Positions 33,635 to 47,569 of a stretch of DNA of 64,000 nucleotides are shown piece after piece. Origin of the DNA: Methylobacterium nodulans ORS 2060. Its GTDB lineage: Bacteria > Pseudomonadota > Alphaproteobacteria > Rhizobiales > Beijerinckiaceae. Location of the stretch: contig NC_011894.1 of the NCBI RefSeq assembly GCF_000022085.1, forward strand, positions 7,425,001-7,489,000, in the 5' to 3' direction. The notes under the pieces were generated by a model. That model had not been told where the DNA came from. It did not search any database and worked only from the letters and a program-made list of their open reading frames with translations. Position 1 is the stretch's first letter. Each line of letters starts with the position of its first letter. Made by a program: the position numbers and the translations under genes.

Positions 33635-35812
33635 ATGCGCCACGTCCCGTCGCTCCTCGTTGCGATCGCGGCTCTCGCCGCCCTGCCCGCCGCCGCGCAG
33701 GCGCCGCGGATAAACCCGAAGTACGCCGACCTCGTGCGGGCCGAACTCGTGGCCGAGCCCGGGGCGGTGGCGGCGGGCCAGCCCTTCACGGTGGGAGTGC
33801 GGCTGGTGATGAAGCCGCACTGGCACGTCTACTGGCGCAATCCGGGCGATTCCGGCCTTGCCCCCGAGATCGCCTGGGCCCTGCCGCCGGGCTTCGCGGC
33901 GGGTGCGATCGCGTGGCCGGTGCCCGCGCGCATCCCGGTCTCGGAGCTCGTCAATTTCGGCTATGAGGGCAAGACGCTCCTCACCGCCACGCTGACGCCG
34001 CCCGCGACGCTCGATACCCGCTCCGTCACCTTGCGCGCGAAGGTCTCCTACCTCGTCTGCGAGCGCGAGTGCATTCCGGGCGAGGCGAATGTGTCGGCCA
34101 CGCTGCCGGTCGCGCCGCCGGGCACTAGCGTGCGGCCGGATCCCCGTCAGCGCGACCTGTTCGAGGCCGCGCGGGCGCAGCTCCCGCAGCCCTCCCCCTG
34201 GCCCTCCCGGGTGACCGCCGCGGGCGACACGCTCACCCTCCATCTCGACGCGCCCGGCCTCAAGGGGGAGGCCATCCGCGACGTCGCCTTCTTCCCCTAT
34301 TCCGAGACGGTGATCGAGCACGCGGCCCCGCAGGATGTCTCCGTCGATGCGGGCGGGCTCCATCTCGGGCTCAAGCGCAGCAGCCTGAACCCGTCCGAGC
34401 CGGTCGAGCGCCTCGATGGGGTGCTGGCGCTCACCGAGGACACGGGCAGCGGCCCGGTCCGGCATGCTTTCGCGCTCGGCGAGGCGCCGGCGCAAGCCGT
34501 TGCCGCGGTATCTCCCCCGGTTTCGGCGCCGGCGGCGCCGGAAGCCCCCGCCGGCCTGTGGCAGGCAGCTTTTCTCGCCTTTCTCGGGGGCATCCTCCTC
34601 AACCTGATGCCCTGCGTGTTCCCGGTCCTGTCGATCAAGGTGCTCGGGCTGGTGCGGCAGGCGGGCGAGAGCCCCGGGCGGGTGCGCCTGCACGGGCTCG
34701 CCTACACGGCGGGGGTGCTGGCGTCCTTCCTCGGCCTCGCCGCGCTGCTCGTCGGGTTCAGGGCCGGCGGCGCGCAGATCGGCTGGGGCTTCCAGCTGCA
34801 ATCGCCCCTCGTCGTCGCGAGCCTCGCCTACGGGCTGTTCGCCCTGGGCTTAAGCCTGTCGGGCGTGGTGCATCTCGGCGGGCGCTTCGTCGGGATCGGC
34901 GACGGGCTCACGCGGCGGGCGGGGCTCGAAGGCTCGTTCTTCACCGGCGTCCTCGCCACCGTCGTGGCGACGCCCTGCACGGCGCCCTTCATGGGGGTGG
35001 CGGTGGGTTTCGCCCTCACGCAAGGAGCAACCTTAAGCCTCGCGGTCTTCGCGGCGCTCGGGCTCGGGCTCGCCCTGCCCTTCCTGCTCCTCACCCTCTG
35101 GCCCGCCGCAATCCGGCGCCTGCCGCGGCCCGGTCCCTGGATGGAGACCCTCCGGGGCTTCCTCGCCTTCCCGCTCTACGCGACGGTGGCGTGGCTCGTC
35201 TGGGTGCTCAGCCAGCAGGTCGGCCCGGGCGGCCTGTTCCTGGCGCTGATCGGCCTCGTCCTTGTGGGCTTCTGCGCCTGGATGCTGGAACGTGCCCGCC
35301 AGGCGGGTCCCTGGGGCAGAAGCCTCGCACAAGGGGCAGCCGTGCTCGGGGTGCTGGCGCTCGGCATCCTCGTCGCGGCCCTCGACCGCGACCGCGCGCA
35401 GGCGGTCCCCGTCGCGGTGGCGGGCGGGCCCGAGCCCTTCACTCAGGCGCGGCTCGACGGGCTCCTGGCCGAGGGCCGACCGGTCTTCGTGAACATGACG
35501 GCGGCATGGTGCATCACCTGCCAGGTGAACGAGCGCACCTCCCTGTCCACGGCCGCCGTCCGGCAGGCGTTCCGCGCCCGCGACGTCGTCTATCTGAAGG
35601 GCGACTGGACCAATCAGAACCCCGAGATCACGCGGGTGCTTGAGGCGCATGGCCGCTCGGGCGTGCCGCTCTACCTGCTCTATCGGGGCCCCGGCGACGC
35701 GCAGGTGCTGCCGCAGATCCTCACCGAATCGACCGTGCTCGCCGCGCTGGAGAGCCTCGCGCCGCCGCGCCGCGCCGCCGCCCTCGACGCGCCGGCTTCC
35801 GCCAAGGAGTGA
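33635..35812 (+). CDS. DsbD/ScsB-like thiol:disulfide interchange protein
   Basis: This is a 725-residue inner-membrane electron carrier. After a signal peptide (SLLVAIAALAALPAAAQA), a periplasmic N-terminal domain (about 25-290) has the cysteine pair YLVCERECIPG. A membrane domain of about eight segments has single-cysteine motifs LNLMPCVFPVLSIKV and VVATPCTAPFMGV, a topology typical of DsbD/ScsB. A C-terminal thioredoxin domain has MTAAWCITCQVNE. It would carry reducing power from cytoplasmic thioredoxin to periplasmic partners. AGGAAGG precedes ATG 33635. The next gene is a tiny lipoprotein 7 bases after the stop. Confidence 0.92.
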   Translation: MRHVPSLLVAIAALAALPAAAQAPRINPKYADLVRAELVAEPGAVAAGQPFTVGVRLVMKPHWHVYWRNPGDSGLAPEIAWALPPGFAAGAIAWPVPARIPVSELVNFGYEGKTLLTATLTPPATLDTRSVTLRAKVSYLVCERECIPGEANVSATLPVAPPGTSVRPDPRQRDLFEAARAQLPQPSPWPSRVTAAGDTLTLHLDAPGLKGEAIRDVAFFPYSETVIEHAAPQDVSVDAGGLHLGLKRSSLNPSEPVERLDGVLALTEDTGSGPVRHAFALGEAPAQAVAAVSPPVSAPAAPEAPAGLWQAAFLAFLGGILLNLMPCVFPVLSIKVLGLVRQAGESPGRVRLHGLAYTAGVLASFLGLAALLVGFRAGGAQIGWGFQLQSPLVVASLAYGLFALGLSLSGVVHLGGRFVGIGDGLTRRAGLEGSFFTGVLATVVATPCTAPFMGVAVGFALTQGATLSLAVFAALGLGLALPFLLLTLWPAAIRRLPRPGPWMETLRGFLAFPLYATVAWLVWVLSQQVGPGGLFLALIGLVLVGFCAWMLERARQAGPWGRSLAQGAAVLGVLALGILVAALDRDRAQAVPVAVAGGPEPFTQARLDGLLAEGRPVFVNMTAAWCITCQVNERTSLSTAAVRQAFRARDVVYLKGDWTNQNPEITRVLEAHGRSGVPLYLLYRGPGDAQVLPQILTESTVLAALESLAPPRRAAALDAPASAKE

Positions 35813-35819
35813 TGATCCG

Positions 35820-35954
35820 ATGCGGACGAAGCGCCGCGCCGCCCTCGCCATCCTGCCGCTGTCCGGCGCGGTCCTGGGCTGCGGGGCCGCCGGCCGGCCC
35901 ATGGCGGTGAAGACCGTGCAGCCCTATGGCTGCCCGGTGAAAGACGCTTCGTAA
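35820..35954 (+). CDS. Tiny predicted lipoprotein
   Basis: This is a 44-residue product. MRTKRRAALAILPLSGAVLG is followed by a Cys in the context VLGC, a plausible lipobox, then GAAGRPMAVKTVQPYGCPVK. AAGGAG lies upstream. It is read 7 bases after the DsbD-like stop, so it is probably cotranscribed. A second cysteine could make it a thiol partner, which is speculation. No family is recognised. Confidence 0.6.
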   Translation: MRTKRRAALAILPLSGAVLGCGAAGRPMAVKTVQPYGCPVKDAS

Positions 35955-35956
35955 GC

Positions 35957-36697
35957 GTGCCCGCCTGGGTCGCGGGGGTCGACGGATGCCCCGGCGGCTG
36001 GATCGCCGCGTTCCAGGCCCTCGACGACCCCTCCCGCGTCGTCGTCCGCATCCTGCCGGACCTAGCCGCCATCTGCGACGCGCCGGAGGCGCCGGCCGTC
36101 GTCGCGGTCGACATCCCGATCGGGCTGCCCGAGCAGGTCGGTGCGGGCGGGCGCGCCGCCGAGCAGCTCGTGCGCCCGCTCCTCGGCCCGCGCCGCGGCT
36201 CCGTCTTCCCGACCTCGTCGCGGGCGGTGGTCTATGCGGCCGACTACACGGCGGCGATCGCGCTCGCCCGGCAGCCGGGGCTGCAGCCCTTCGCTCCTTC
36301 TCCGCCCGCCAACGCCATCTTCCCCCGCATCCGCGCGGTGGACGGGCTTCTGCGGACGCGCCCGGCTTTGCGCGAGCGCATCTACGAGGTCCACCCCGAA
36401 CTCGCCTTCGCGAGCCTCAACGGGGGCGTGCCGCTCGCTCAAGCGAAGCGCAAGGCCGGCGGGATGGCCGAGCGCCGGGCGCTGCTGCGGCGCTCCGGCC
36501 TGCCGGAGGCGGTCGTCGCCGGCCCGCCGCCGCGGGGCGCCAAGCCCGACGACCTTCTCGACGCCCTGGCCGCCCTCGTCGTTGCGCGGGGGATCGCGCG
36601 CGGATGCGGGGTGTCCTATCCCGATCCGCCGGAGCGCGACGCGCATGGCCTGTCCGCCGCGATCTGGACCCTCCTCCCGCACGAGGCTCCGCCATGA
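35957..36697 (+). CDS. DUF429 family protein (predicted RNase H-like)
   Basis: This is a 246-residue protein starting at GTG, with the DUF429 opening VAGVDGCPGGWIAAF (the acidic residue in GVDGCPGGW is diagnostic), VVAVDIPIGLP, the FPTSSRAVVYA segment, YEVHPELAFASLNGG, and the C-terminal DDLLDALAALVVARG. The family has an RNase H-like fold and is predicted to be a nuclease, but no activity is established here. Its stop overlaps the Nudix gene start (ATGA). Confidence 0.9.
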   Translation: MPAWVAGVDGCPGGWIAAFQALDDPSRVVVRILPDLAAICDAPEAPAVVAVDIPIGLPEQVGAGGRAAEQLVRPLLGPRRGSVFPTSSRAVVYAADYTAAIALARQPGLQPFAPSPPANAIFPRIRAVDGLLRTRPALRERIYEVHPELAFASLNGGVPLAQAKRKAGGMAERRALLRRSGLPEAVVAGPPPRGAKPDDLLDALAALVVARGIARGCGVSYPDPPERDAHGLSAAIWTLLPHEAPP

Positions 36698-37203
36698 CCC
36701 TGCCGACCCGCGACATCGCCCGCGCCCTGGTCTTCGACCCGCAGAACCGCCTGCTCCTCATCGCCTATCAGGCGGTGCGCGACGTGGATCCGGCGCGGCC
36801 CGGCGAACGCTGCTTCTGGTTCATGCCGGGCGGCGGAATCGAGCCCGGTGAGACGCCCGAGGAGGCTTGCCGGCGCGAACTGGAGGAGGAGATCGGCGTG
36901 ACCGACGCGCCGATCGGGCCGCTGGTCGCCCGCTGCGAGGGGCCGTTCACGCTGTTCATCAAGCCCCGCATCGCCCGTGAGCGCTACTTCGTGGTGCGCC
37001 TGCCGAGCGACGGCATCGACACGTCCCGCCTTGCCGAGACGGAGGACAACCCGGTGCTCGGCACCCGCTGGTGGCCGCTCGACGAACTCGAAGCCACCCG
37101 GGAGCGCGTCGAGCCGGTCGGCCTTGCGGCCCTCGCCCGCCGGATCGCGGCGGGAGAGACGGTGACGGAAGTCCAACTCGTCTGGGGCGAGGGGGCAGCC
37201 TAG
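36694..37203 (+). CDS. Nudix hydrolase
   Basis: This is a 169-residue pyrophosphohydrolase. The Nudix box is complete: GGGIEPGETPEEACRRELEE, then EIGV, with the REL-x-EE metal-binding residues. The substrate (nucleoside diphosphate derivative or capped RNA) is not determined. An FMPGGG strand precedes the box, and a C-terminal TRWWPLDELEATRERVEPVG segment follows. It is translationally coupled to the DUF429 gene by a 4-base overlap. A double hairpin (37212..37259) follows as the probable terminator region. Confidence 0.92.
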   Translation: MTLPTRDIARALVFDPQNRLLLIAYQAVRDVDPARPGERCFWFMPGGGIEPGETPEEACRRELEEEIGVTDAPIGPLVARCEGPFTLFIKPRIARERYFVVRLPSDGIDTSRLAETEDNPVLGTRWWPLDELEATRERVEPVGLAALARRIAAGETVTEVQLVWGEGAA

Positions 37204-37211
37204 ATGGGAGT

Positions 37212-37259
37212 GCAGAGGGACTTGGTCCCTCTGCCGGGGTCCCGGGGCAGTGCCCCGGG
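37212..37259. repeat. Tandem double hairpin after the Nudix gene
   Basis: There are two perfect hairpins in series: a 10-bp stem (GCAGAGGGAC at 37212..37221 with 37225..37234, loop TTG) and an 8-bp stem (CCCGGGGC at 37241..37248 with 37252..37259, loop AGT). Their position just after a stop suggests termination or mRNA protection. The layout is like a REP/BIME-type intergenic repeat. Confidence 0.75.
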
Positions 37260-37292
37260 CAGGCTCGCCACTCACACCGCCCGTCCCAACCG

Positions 37293-37982
37293 ATGAGCCG
37301 GCCCATGCTTCCCCATACGCTCACCGAAGGCTACCGCGCCTTCCTGGACGACCGCTTCGCCCGCGAGCGCGGTCGCTACGAATCGCTCGCAGAGGGGCAG
37401 AGCCCCGAGATCATGGTCATCAGCTGCTGCGACAGCCGGGTCTCGCCGGAGGTGATCTTCGATGCGCGACCGGGCGAGCTGTTCGTGGTGCGCAACGTCG
37501 CCAATCTGGTGCCGCCTTTCGAGACGGGCGGCGAGTATCACGGCACCTCGGCGGCCCTTGAGTACGCCGTGCAGGCGCTCAAGGTGAAGCACATCGTGGT
37601 GCTGGGCCATGCCCGCTGCGGCGGCGTGCGGGCCTTCGCGGATTCTGCGGCGCCGCTCTCGCCGGGCGACTTCATCGGCCGCTGGGTGTCGCTGATTGCG
37701 CCTGCGGCCGAGCGGATCGGCTCCGGCGACGGGCCCGACTACCTGGAGCAGCTGGAATACGCGACGGTGGCCAACAGCCTGAAGAACCTGATGACCTTTC
37801 CGTGCGTGCGGATCCTGGTCGAGAAGGGCAGGCTCCAGCTGCACGGGGCGCATTTCGGCATCGCGACCGGCGAGCTTCGGGTGCGCGATCCCGAGACCGG
37901 CGTGTTCCAGCCGGTGGTGCCGGAGGCCTCGGCGAGCCCGACGCGGCTGATCCGCTGCCAGGAGGCCGGCGCCGGAGGCTGA
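37293..37982 (+). CDS. Beta-class carbonic anhydrase
   Basis: This is a 229-residue zinc enzyme that interconverts CO2 and bicarbonate. Zinc ligands are Cys45 in SCCDSRV (with the Asp47-Arg49 dyad), His106 and Cys109 in GHARCGG. Other family features are GELFVVRNVANLVPP and SAALEYAVQAL. Full length, no signal peptide, so cytoplasmic. Bicarbonate supply suits a methylotroph's carboxylation steps. The ATG at 37293 matches the usual short N terminus. Confidence 0.95.
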   Translation: MSRPMLPHTLTEGYRAFLDDRFARERGRYESLAEGQSPEIMVISCCDSRVSPEVIFDARPGELFVVRNVANLVPPFETGGEYHGTSAALEYAVQALKVKHIVVLGHARCGGVRAFADSAAPLSPGDFIGRWVSLIAPAAERIGSGDGPDYLEQLEYATVANSLKNLMTFPCVRILVEKGRLQLHGAHFGIATGELRVRDPETGVFQPVVPEASASPTRLIRCQEAGAGG

Positions 37983-38356
37983 TCCATCCGACATCCGGTC
38001 GACGGCTTCGCTGAAGGGGGCGCGATGACACGGTCTCCGCCCTGTCCCGGACGACCGGAGCGTCAGCGGAAGGAGATCCGGGATCCAGCACGGTGAGTTG
38101 CCGCGAAGCGGCTCAATCTTCCAGCACCGGCGCTGACAAGCGGTCGCTGCGCGACTTCCTGTGCTGGGTCCCGGGTTGCATTCCGCTGACGCTGCATGCG
38201 CCCGGGACAGGGGCGGAGCAGAGCTCCGCGCCGCGCGGGCTCAATGAGTTCGTCTCCGAACGAGCAGTTCGGAGACGGGATCAGCCCTTGATTGATCGGA
38301 TGTCTGGACGGAGACGAGGTGCCGGGGAGCCGGTGTCCATGTCTCCTGGACATACT
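37983..38356. repeat. Dispersed-repeat region between carbonic anhydrase and atpC
   Basis: No gene is seen. It contains segments that recur at 44,425-44,650 (CGACATCCGGTCGA; AGCGGAAGGAGATCCGGG; CATTCCGCTG ... CGCCCGGGACAGG) and a segment (GCTCCGCGCCGCGCGGGCT) shared with 49,451-49,485, followed by a hairpin CTCCGAAC...GTTCGGAG. It lies after converging genes and may also terminate transcription. Confidence 0.7.
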
Positions 38357-38758
38357 TCAGAACTTCAGCGCTTCCTTCGATTCGCGCAGCTGCGCGATGG
38401 CCATGTCGATGTCGCGGCGCTTGTCGAGATCATCGGTGGCGTCGCGATGCGTCTCGGCGGCGATGATCTCCGCGTCGATGCTCTCGGAGGTCAGCTCCTC
38501 GACCGGCGTCGCCCGCTCGGCGATGACGGTGAGGCCGGTGGCGTTGATCTCGGCGAAGCCGCCGCGCACCAGCACGCGCTTTCCGTGCTGCGGGCCCTCG
38601 GTGATGACGAGGACGCCGGTCTTGAGCGTGGTCAGCACGGGCGCGTGGCCCGGCAGCACCGTCATCTCGCCCTCGGAGCCGGGCAGCTGCACGGCATCGA
38701 CCGGGCCCGAATAGAGGACCCGCTCGGGGCCGACGAGGTCGAACTGGAAAGTGGCCAT
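38357..38758 (-). CDS. atpC: ATP synthase F1 subunit epsilon
   Basis: This is a 133-residue central-stalk subunit. The N-terminal beta-sandwich (FQFDLVGPERVLYSGPVDAV, then GSEGEMTVLPGHAPVLTTLK, then VRGGFAEI) is followed by a helical hairpin rich in Glu/Asp/Arg (DATDDLDKRRDIDMAIAQLR). It couples rotor turning to catalysis and can inhibit ATP hydrolysis. It is the last gene of the atpHAGDC operon, 104 bases after atpD. Normal length. Confidence 0.97.
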   Translation of the reverse strand: MATFQFDLVGPERVLYSGPVDAVQLPGSEGEMTVLPGHAPVLTTLKTGVLVITEGPQHGKRVLVRGGFAEINATGLTVIAERATPVEELTSESIDAEIIAAETHRDATDDLDKRRDIDMAIAQLRESKEALKF

Positions 38759-38862
38759 GGGATGAGGTCAGTTCCGGTTTCGGGCGTGCCCGGTTTCGTT
38801 CGCAGAACGGGGACCGGGCGCGAGCCCGATCCCCGGCCGACCGTGACGATCCGCGGTGCCGA

Positions 38863-41221
<2,359 letters not shown>

Positions 41222-41249
41222 CGGGGGTCCCTCGGGGCTCGTGCCGGTC

Positions 41250-42779
<1,530 letters not shown>

Positions 42780-42841
42780 GGTCGGATCGTCTCTCGTTCG
42801 GGTTTATCGAGGAAGCGGGGGCGCTGAAGGCTTAAGGGCCG

Positions 42842-43414
42842 TCAGCGCGCGTCCCGCATCGCGAGGCGGATGCTGTTGAGCTTGGTGCGCAGCGAGGCGT
42901 CGACCATGCGGCTGCCGACCTTGACCACGATGCCGCCGATCAGGCTCGGATCGATGCGCAGGTCGACATCGACCTCCGCGCGGGCCACGTCGCGCAGCGA
43001 CGCCTTGATCTCCTCCAGCACCGCGTCGGAGGGCGTCTCGGCGAGCCGCACCTCGGCCTGCACGATGCCCTTGGATTCGCGCACCAGCGCCCGGAAGGCC
43101 CGGATCATGTCGGGCAGGACGAAGAGGCGGCGGTTGGCGGCCGAGAGGCGGATGAAGTTGGCGGCGAGGCCCGTGATCCCGGCGCGCGCGAGCACCGCGT
43201 CGATGGCCTTGACCTGATCCTCGGAGGTAAAGACCGGACTCCTCACGAGGCGCTGCAGGTCGGCGCTCTCCTTGAGCAGCGCGTCGAACCGGTCGAGCCC
43301 CTCGGAGACTGCGTCCACGGCGCGCTCCTCGCGCGCCAGTTCGAACAGGGCCGAGGCGTAGCGCCCCGCGACGCCGCCCAGGGTGGAACCCGATTCCGAT
43401 CCGTTCTGAGCCAC
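42842..43414 (-). CDS. atpH: ATP synthase F1 subunit delta
   Basis: This is a 190-residue peripheral-stalk subunit. The N-terminal six-helix domain (VAGRYASALFELAREERAVD to LAANFIRLSAANRRLFVLPD) is followed by the C-terminal domain with IDPSLIGGIVVKVGSRMVDA and SLRTKLNSIRLAM. GTG 43414 is chosen because it begins the conserved region and GAGAGAG lies upstream; the open frame to 43516 is non-conserved. First gene of atpHAGDC; the Fo genes are not in this window, as usual for alphaproteobacteria. Confidence 0.95.
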   Translation of the reverse strand: MAQNGSESGSTLGGVAGRYASALFELAREERAVDAVSEGLDRFDALLKESADLQRLVRSPVFTSEDQVKAIDAVLARAGITGLAANFIRLSAANRRLFVLPDMIRAFRALVRESKGIVQAEVRLAETPSDAVLEEIKASLRDVARAEVDVDLRIDPSLIGGIVVKVGSRMVDASLRTKLNSIRLAMRDAR

Positions 43415-43656
43415 CAGCGCTCTCTCTCTACCTGGCCCGCCGGGTTCCGCTTCCGCCGGTCGCAGGCGTGGCGGCGGCGCGGCCCGTCGATGATGGGAAG
43501 ACGCCGGACCGGACACTGCCCCCCTTCCCGGCGCGGCGCGGGCCTAGCATGGGTTCACGGGGGGCGCAAGGCGACGCCCGGGGGGCTGGAGGCCCGCCAT
43601 TCGGCAGGGAGTTGAGCGCGTTGGGGGTGGCTCGGCGGGATGCCTCAAGTCCCGCC

Positions 43657-44349
43657 TCAGCCCGGGCTCTCCGCTCCGCACAGGACGGAGTCGCAGGTCT
43701 CGACTGCTGCGAGCACCCGCGCCAGGGTCCGCCCGCCCGGATGGCCGAGGAGCGCGGTCGTCCCCACGACGTAGGACGGGGTGGCCGAAAGGCCAAGATT
43801 GGCGGCGAGCCGCATCTGCCCGGCGAGCGCCCGGCCGACGAGGTCCGAATCGGCCTCCGCCTCCAGGGCGGCGCGGTCGTGGCCGAGGTCGCGGGCGGCT
43901 TCGAGGGCGCGCGGGCCGTCGATCGGCCCGCTGCGGCCGAGCAGGGCGCCGTAGAGGGCGAAGGCCGCGCCCGAGCCCGCCCGGCGCTGCAGGGCGAGCG
44001 CGACCTTGGCGGCCTGCGCCGAGCGGGGCGAGAGAATCGGGTTGTGGACGAGGCCGATCCGCAGGGTCGGGCTGGCGGCGTGGAGGCCGGAGAGGTCGCG
44101 CGCCGCCGCCCGGCACCAGGGACAGTTGAAGTCGAAGAACTCGTAGAGCGTCACCGCCGGTTCGGCGCTGCCGACCCAGGTGATGCCCGGAAGCTCCGCG
44201 ATCTCCGAGGCGAGCTCGCCCGGAAGCCGGGTATTCGCCACGGGACGGCCGTCGTCGCCCGTGAGCGGGAACCATTGACCCTCCGTGGCCCGGGCGGCGG
44301 GCGCCGCGGTCAGGAGCGCGGCAAGGAGGGAGCGGCGGGAGAGCGGCAT
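43657..44349 (-). CDS. DsbA-family thiol oxidoreductase
   Basis: This is a 230-residue exported thioredoxin-fold protein. A signal peptide with twin arginines (LSRRSLLAALLTAAPAARA) may route it through Tat or Sec. The active site is FFDFNCPWCRAAARDL, a CPWC pair. LSATPSYVVGTTALLGHPGG supplies the cis-Pro loop. It probably oxidises or isomerises periplasmic disulfides. ATG 44349 matches the signal peptide; the open frame further upstream is not supported. Minus strand, separate from atpH. Confidence 0.9.
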   Translation of the reverse strand: MPLSRRSLLAALLTAAPAARATEGQWFPLTGDDGRPVANTRLPGELASEIAELPGITWVGSAEPAVTLYEFFDFNCPWCRAAARDLSGLHAASPTLRIGLVHNPILSPRSAQAAKVALALQRRAGSGAAFALYGALLGRSGPIDGPRALEAARDLGHDRAALEAEADSDLVGRALAGQMRLAANLGLSATPSYVVGTTALLGHPGGRTLARVLAAVETCDSVLCGAESPG

Positions 44350-44681
44350 GGGGGTGATCCGGCGATTGCCCGTCCGGTGTGGCGCAGCGGCTTGGCCGGA
44401 AGATGGCGGCCCGTTGCCTCTCATTCGACATCCGGTCGATGGTTTCGCCTTGCGGATGCCGGCGTTGCTTAAGGGGGCGCGATGAGACGGGATGCGAACG
44501 GGATCCTTCGCGGACCGGATCGCGGGTTCTCCGCCCCTTCCCGCTCCCACTTTCCCGGACGACTGCCGCAGCAGCGGAAGGAGATCCGGGTCCCGGGTCG
44601 CATTCCGCTGCCGCTATATGCGCCCGGGACAGGGAGAGCGGGCGAGAGGAGGCCGGGCGAGCCGATCATCGATAAACCGTC
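44350..44681. repeat. Dispersed-repeat spacer
   Basis: There are 332 bases without a gene. It shares several blocks with the 37,983-38,356 spacer: CGACATCCGGTCGATGG, AAGGGGGCGCGATGA, the TCCCGGACGAC stretch, AGCGGAAGGAGATCCGGG, and the CATTCCGCTG...CGCCCGGGACAGG end. The layout and order are the same, with an insertion in one copy. Confidence 0.7.
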
Positions 44682-45308
44682 TCACGCGAGGCCCGGCGGG
44701 CGGTCCCCCGTCGCCCAGGCGAGGGCCTGCTCGAGGCGGTCGTTGCCCCAGAACAACTCGCCGTCCTCGGTGAGGAAGGTCGGGGCTCCGAAGATGCCGC
44801 GGGACTTCGCCTCCTCGCCGACGACGCGCAGCCGGCTCTTGTTCGGCTCGGAGGTCGCCGCCTTGAGGATGGCCGGCCCGTCGAGTCCGAGGCCGTTGAG
44901 CAGCGCCGAGATCGCGGCGGGCTCGGCGATCGACTGGCCGCGCGCGAACTCCGCCTCGAACACCGCCCGGGTGAAGGGGCCGATCCAGGGCTGGTCCGCC
45001 CCGTAGCTGGCGACCCGCGCCGCCGCGAGGCTGTTCTGCGGGAAGTCGGCGGGCCGCCGGATGGGTGGGAGGCCGAGCCGCGCGGCCTCGCGGGCGAGGT
45101 CGCGCCACATGGCGCGGCCCTTGGCGGGAAAGAGGTTGAAGGGCGAGGTGGTCCAGCCCTGCCCCGCGAAGATCGGCCCGAGCAGGAAGGGCCGCCAGCG
45201 CAGGCCCACCCCGGCTTCCTCCGCCAGCGCCTCGATCCGCATCGCCGCGAGATAGGAGTAGGTCGACGCGAACTCGAACCAGAATTCGAGGGTGGGCCGG
45301 CGCGGCAT
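44682..45308 (-). CDS. 2-hydroxychromene-2-carboxylate isomerase family (kappa GST-like)
   Basis: This is a 208-residue thioredoxin-fold protein. It begins [20 protein letters not shown], with the serine/threonine that replaces the thiol, then [17 protein letters not shown]. It has an inserted helical domain and ends with [20 protein letters not shown], where the cis-Pro and glutathione contacts lie. The family isomerises 2-hydroxychromene-2-carboxylate with glutathione, but many members have other GSH-linked roles. AAGGAGG precedes ATG 45308. Confidence 0.9.
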   Translation of the reverse strand: MPRRPTLEFWFEFASTYSYLAAMRIEALAEEAGVGLRWRPFLLGPIFAGQGWTTSPFNLFPAKGRAMWRDLAREAARLGLPPIRRPADFPQNSLAAARVASYGADQPWIGPFTRAVFEAEFARGQSIAEPAAISALLNGLGLDGPAILKAATSEPNKSRLRVVGEEAKSRGIFGAPTFLTEDGELFWGNDRLEQALAWATGDRPPGLA

Positions 45309-45496
45309 GCGGATGTCCTCCTTCGCGTGTGTCCTCGAGCTTCGCTCCGGACCTTCCCCGCCACAAGCGCGGGGCCGGGCCTTGCTCCGCCATGCGGAAG
45401 AAGCGCGGCGAGGTCGTGGCGGTTGCACCCCGGCGGGCTCGGCTGATAAGGCCCGCCTCTCCGCACACCCACCGCCAGCCGAGGCCCCGTATCCCC

Positions 45497-46738
<1,242 letters not shown>

Positions 46739-46814
46739 TCGCCGGGCGGGCGCCCGCTGGCCGCGTCGCTCGACACGAAGAGCACCCGGAGATCCTCGTC
46801 CGGGACGTAAGTCG

Positions 46815-46848
46815 CGGGCCCCCCACCGGAAGGTGGGGGGCCCGTCTT
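46815..46848 (+). terminator. Strong hairpin after argG
   Basis: CGGGCCCCCCACC (46815..46827) pairs perfectly over 13 bp with 46832..46844 around a GGAA loop, then TCTT. It lies 76 bases after the argG stop and is a likely intrinsic terminator, although the T run is short. Confidence 0.7.
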
Positions 46849-47151
46849 CGTCACGCCGGTCCGGCAGACGCCGACCGGCGTCTCCGGGCGGCCCTTGTCG
46901 ACGGTGAGCGTGGAGCGGCCGATCCGTCCGGCCCGGTTCCTCGCCGCCGTCACGATGCAGGGACCGACCGCCGCGCAGGCGGGCCGGCCCCGGCCCTGTC
47001 AATGGCGAGGCTTTACCCAAAGAGCGTGGAGATCGTCACCGCTCCTGAGTGCCGTGCTTCTGCGGCCGGCGACGATTGGCGCGGCCTCCCCTCTCCCAGA
47101 GGGGTTCCCCGCGCCTGAATGAGCGACGTCGGCGCTGCAGGGCCTGCGGGA
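46845..47151. other. Gene-free stretch before the acidic protein gene
   Basis: No supported gene is seen. A small hairpin (AGACGCC-GACC-GGCGTCT at about 46,865) is visible. Remaining frames show only high-GC bias. Confidence 0.4.
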
Positions 47152-47499
47152 TCAGTGCTCCGCCTCGTCGTCGATGTCGACCAGGAACAGGATATCGACG
47201 TCCTCCGGCTCGTCATCCTCGGTGTCGGCCGAGTTCGCCGCTGCACCGGTTCCGGAATCGTCCGGCTCGTGCTCGAACTCCTCGTCCTCCTCCATGGCAT
47301 CGTCGAAGGTCTCGATCTCCTCCTCGGTCGAGGGCCGGAGCTTCAGCTGCGCGGCATTGCCCGACCACAGGGGGCGTCCCTCGCTCGTCATGGTGCGCAG
47401 GTCGTCCTTGAAGCCCTCCACGTCGAGGAGCTCGCGGGCCCGTGCCTCGCTCGCCCGGATGACGGCGATCGGGGTTCCGTCGATTTCGAGTGTGAACAT
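47152..47499 (-). CDS. Acidic conserved hypothetical protein
   Basis: This is a 115-residue soluble protein. The N-terminal half looks folded (MFTLEIDGTPIAVIRASEAR, ARELLDVEGFKDDL, GRPLWSGNAAQLKLRPS). The C-terminal half is almost entirely Asp/Glu (EEEIETFDDAMEEDEEFEHE, then DTEDDEPEDVDILFLVDIDD), so the protein is very acidic. No family is known to me. GGAGG lies before the ATG. It is the downstream minus-strand gene from an independent start, not coupled to mtgA (70 bases away). Confidence 0.78.
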   Translation of the reverse strand: MFTLEIDGTPIAVIRASEARARELLDVEGFKDDLRTMTSEGRPLWSGNAAQLKLRPSTEEEIETFDDAMEEDEEFEHEPDDSGTGAAANSADTEDDEPEDVDILFLVDIDDEAEH

Positions 47500-47569
47500 G
47501 CTGCCTCCTGTGGGGGTCGGCCCGCTCTCTAAGCGGGGAATCGGCGGGGCGCCACCCGCGTTCCGGGGG

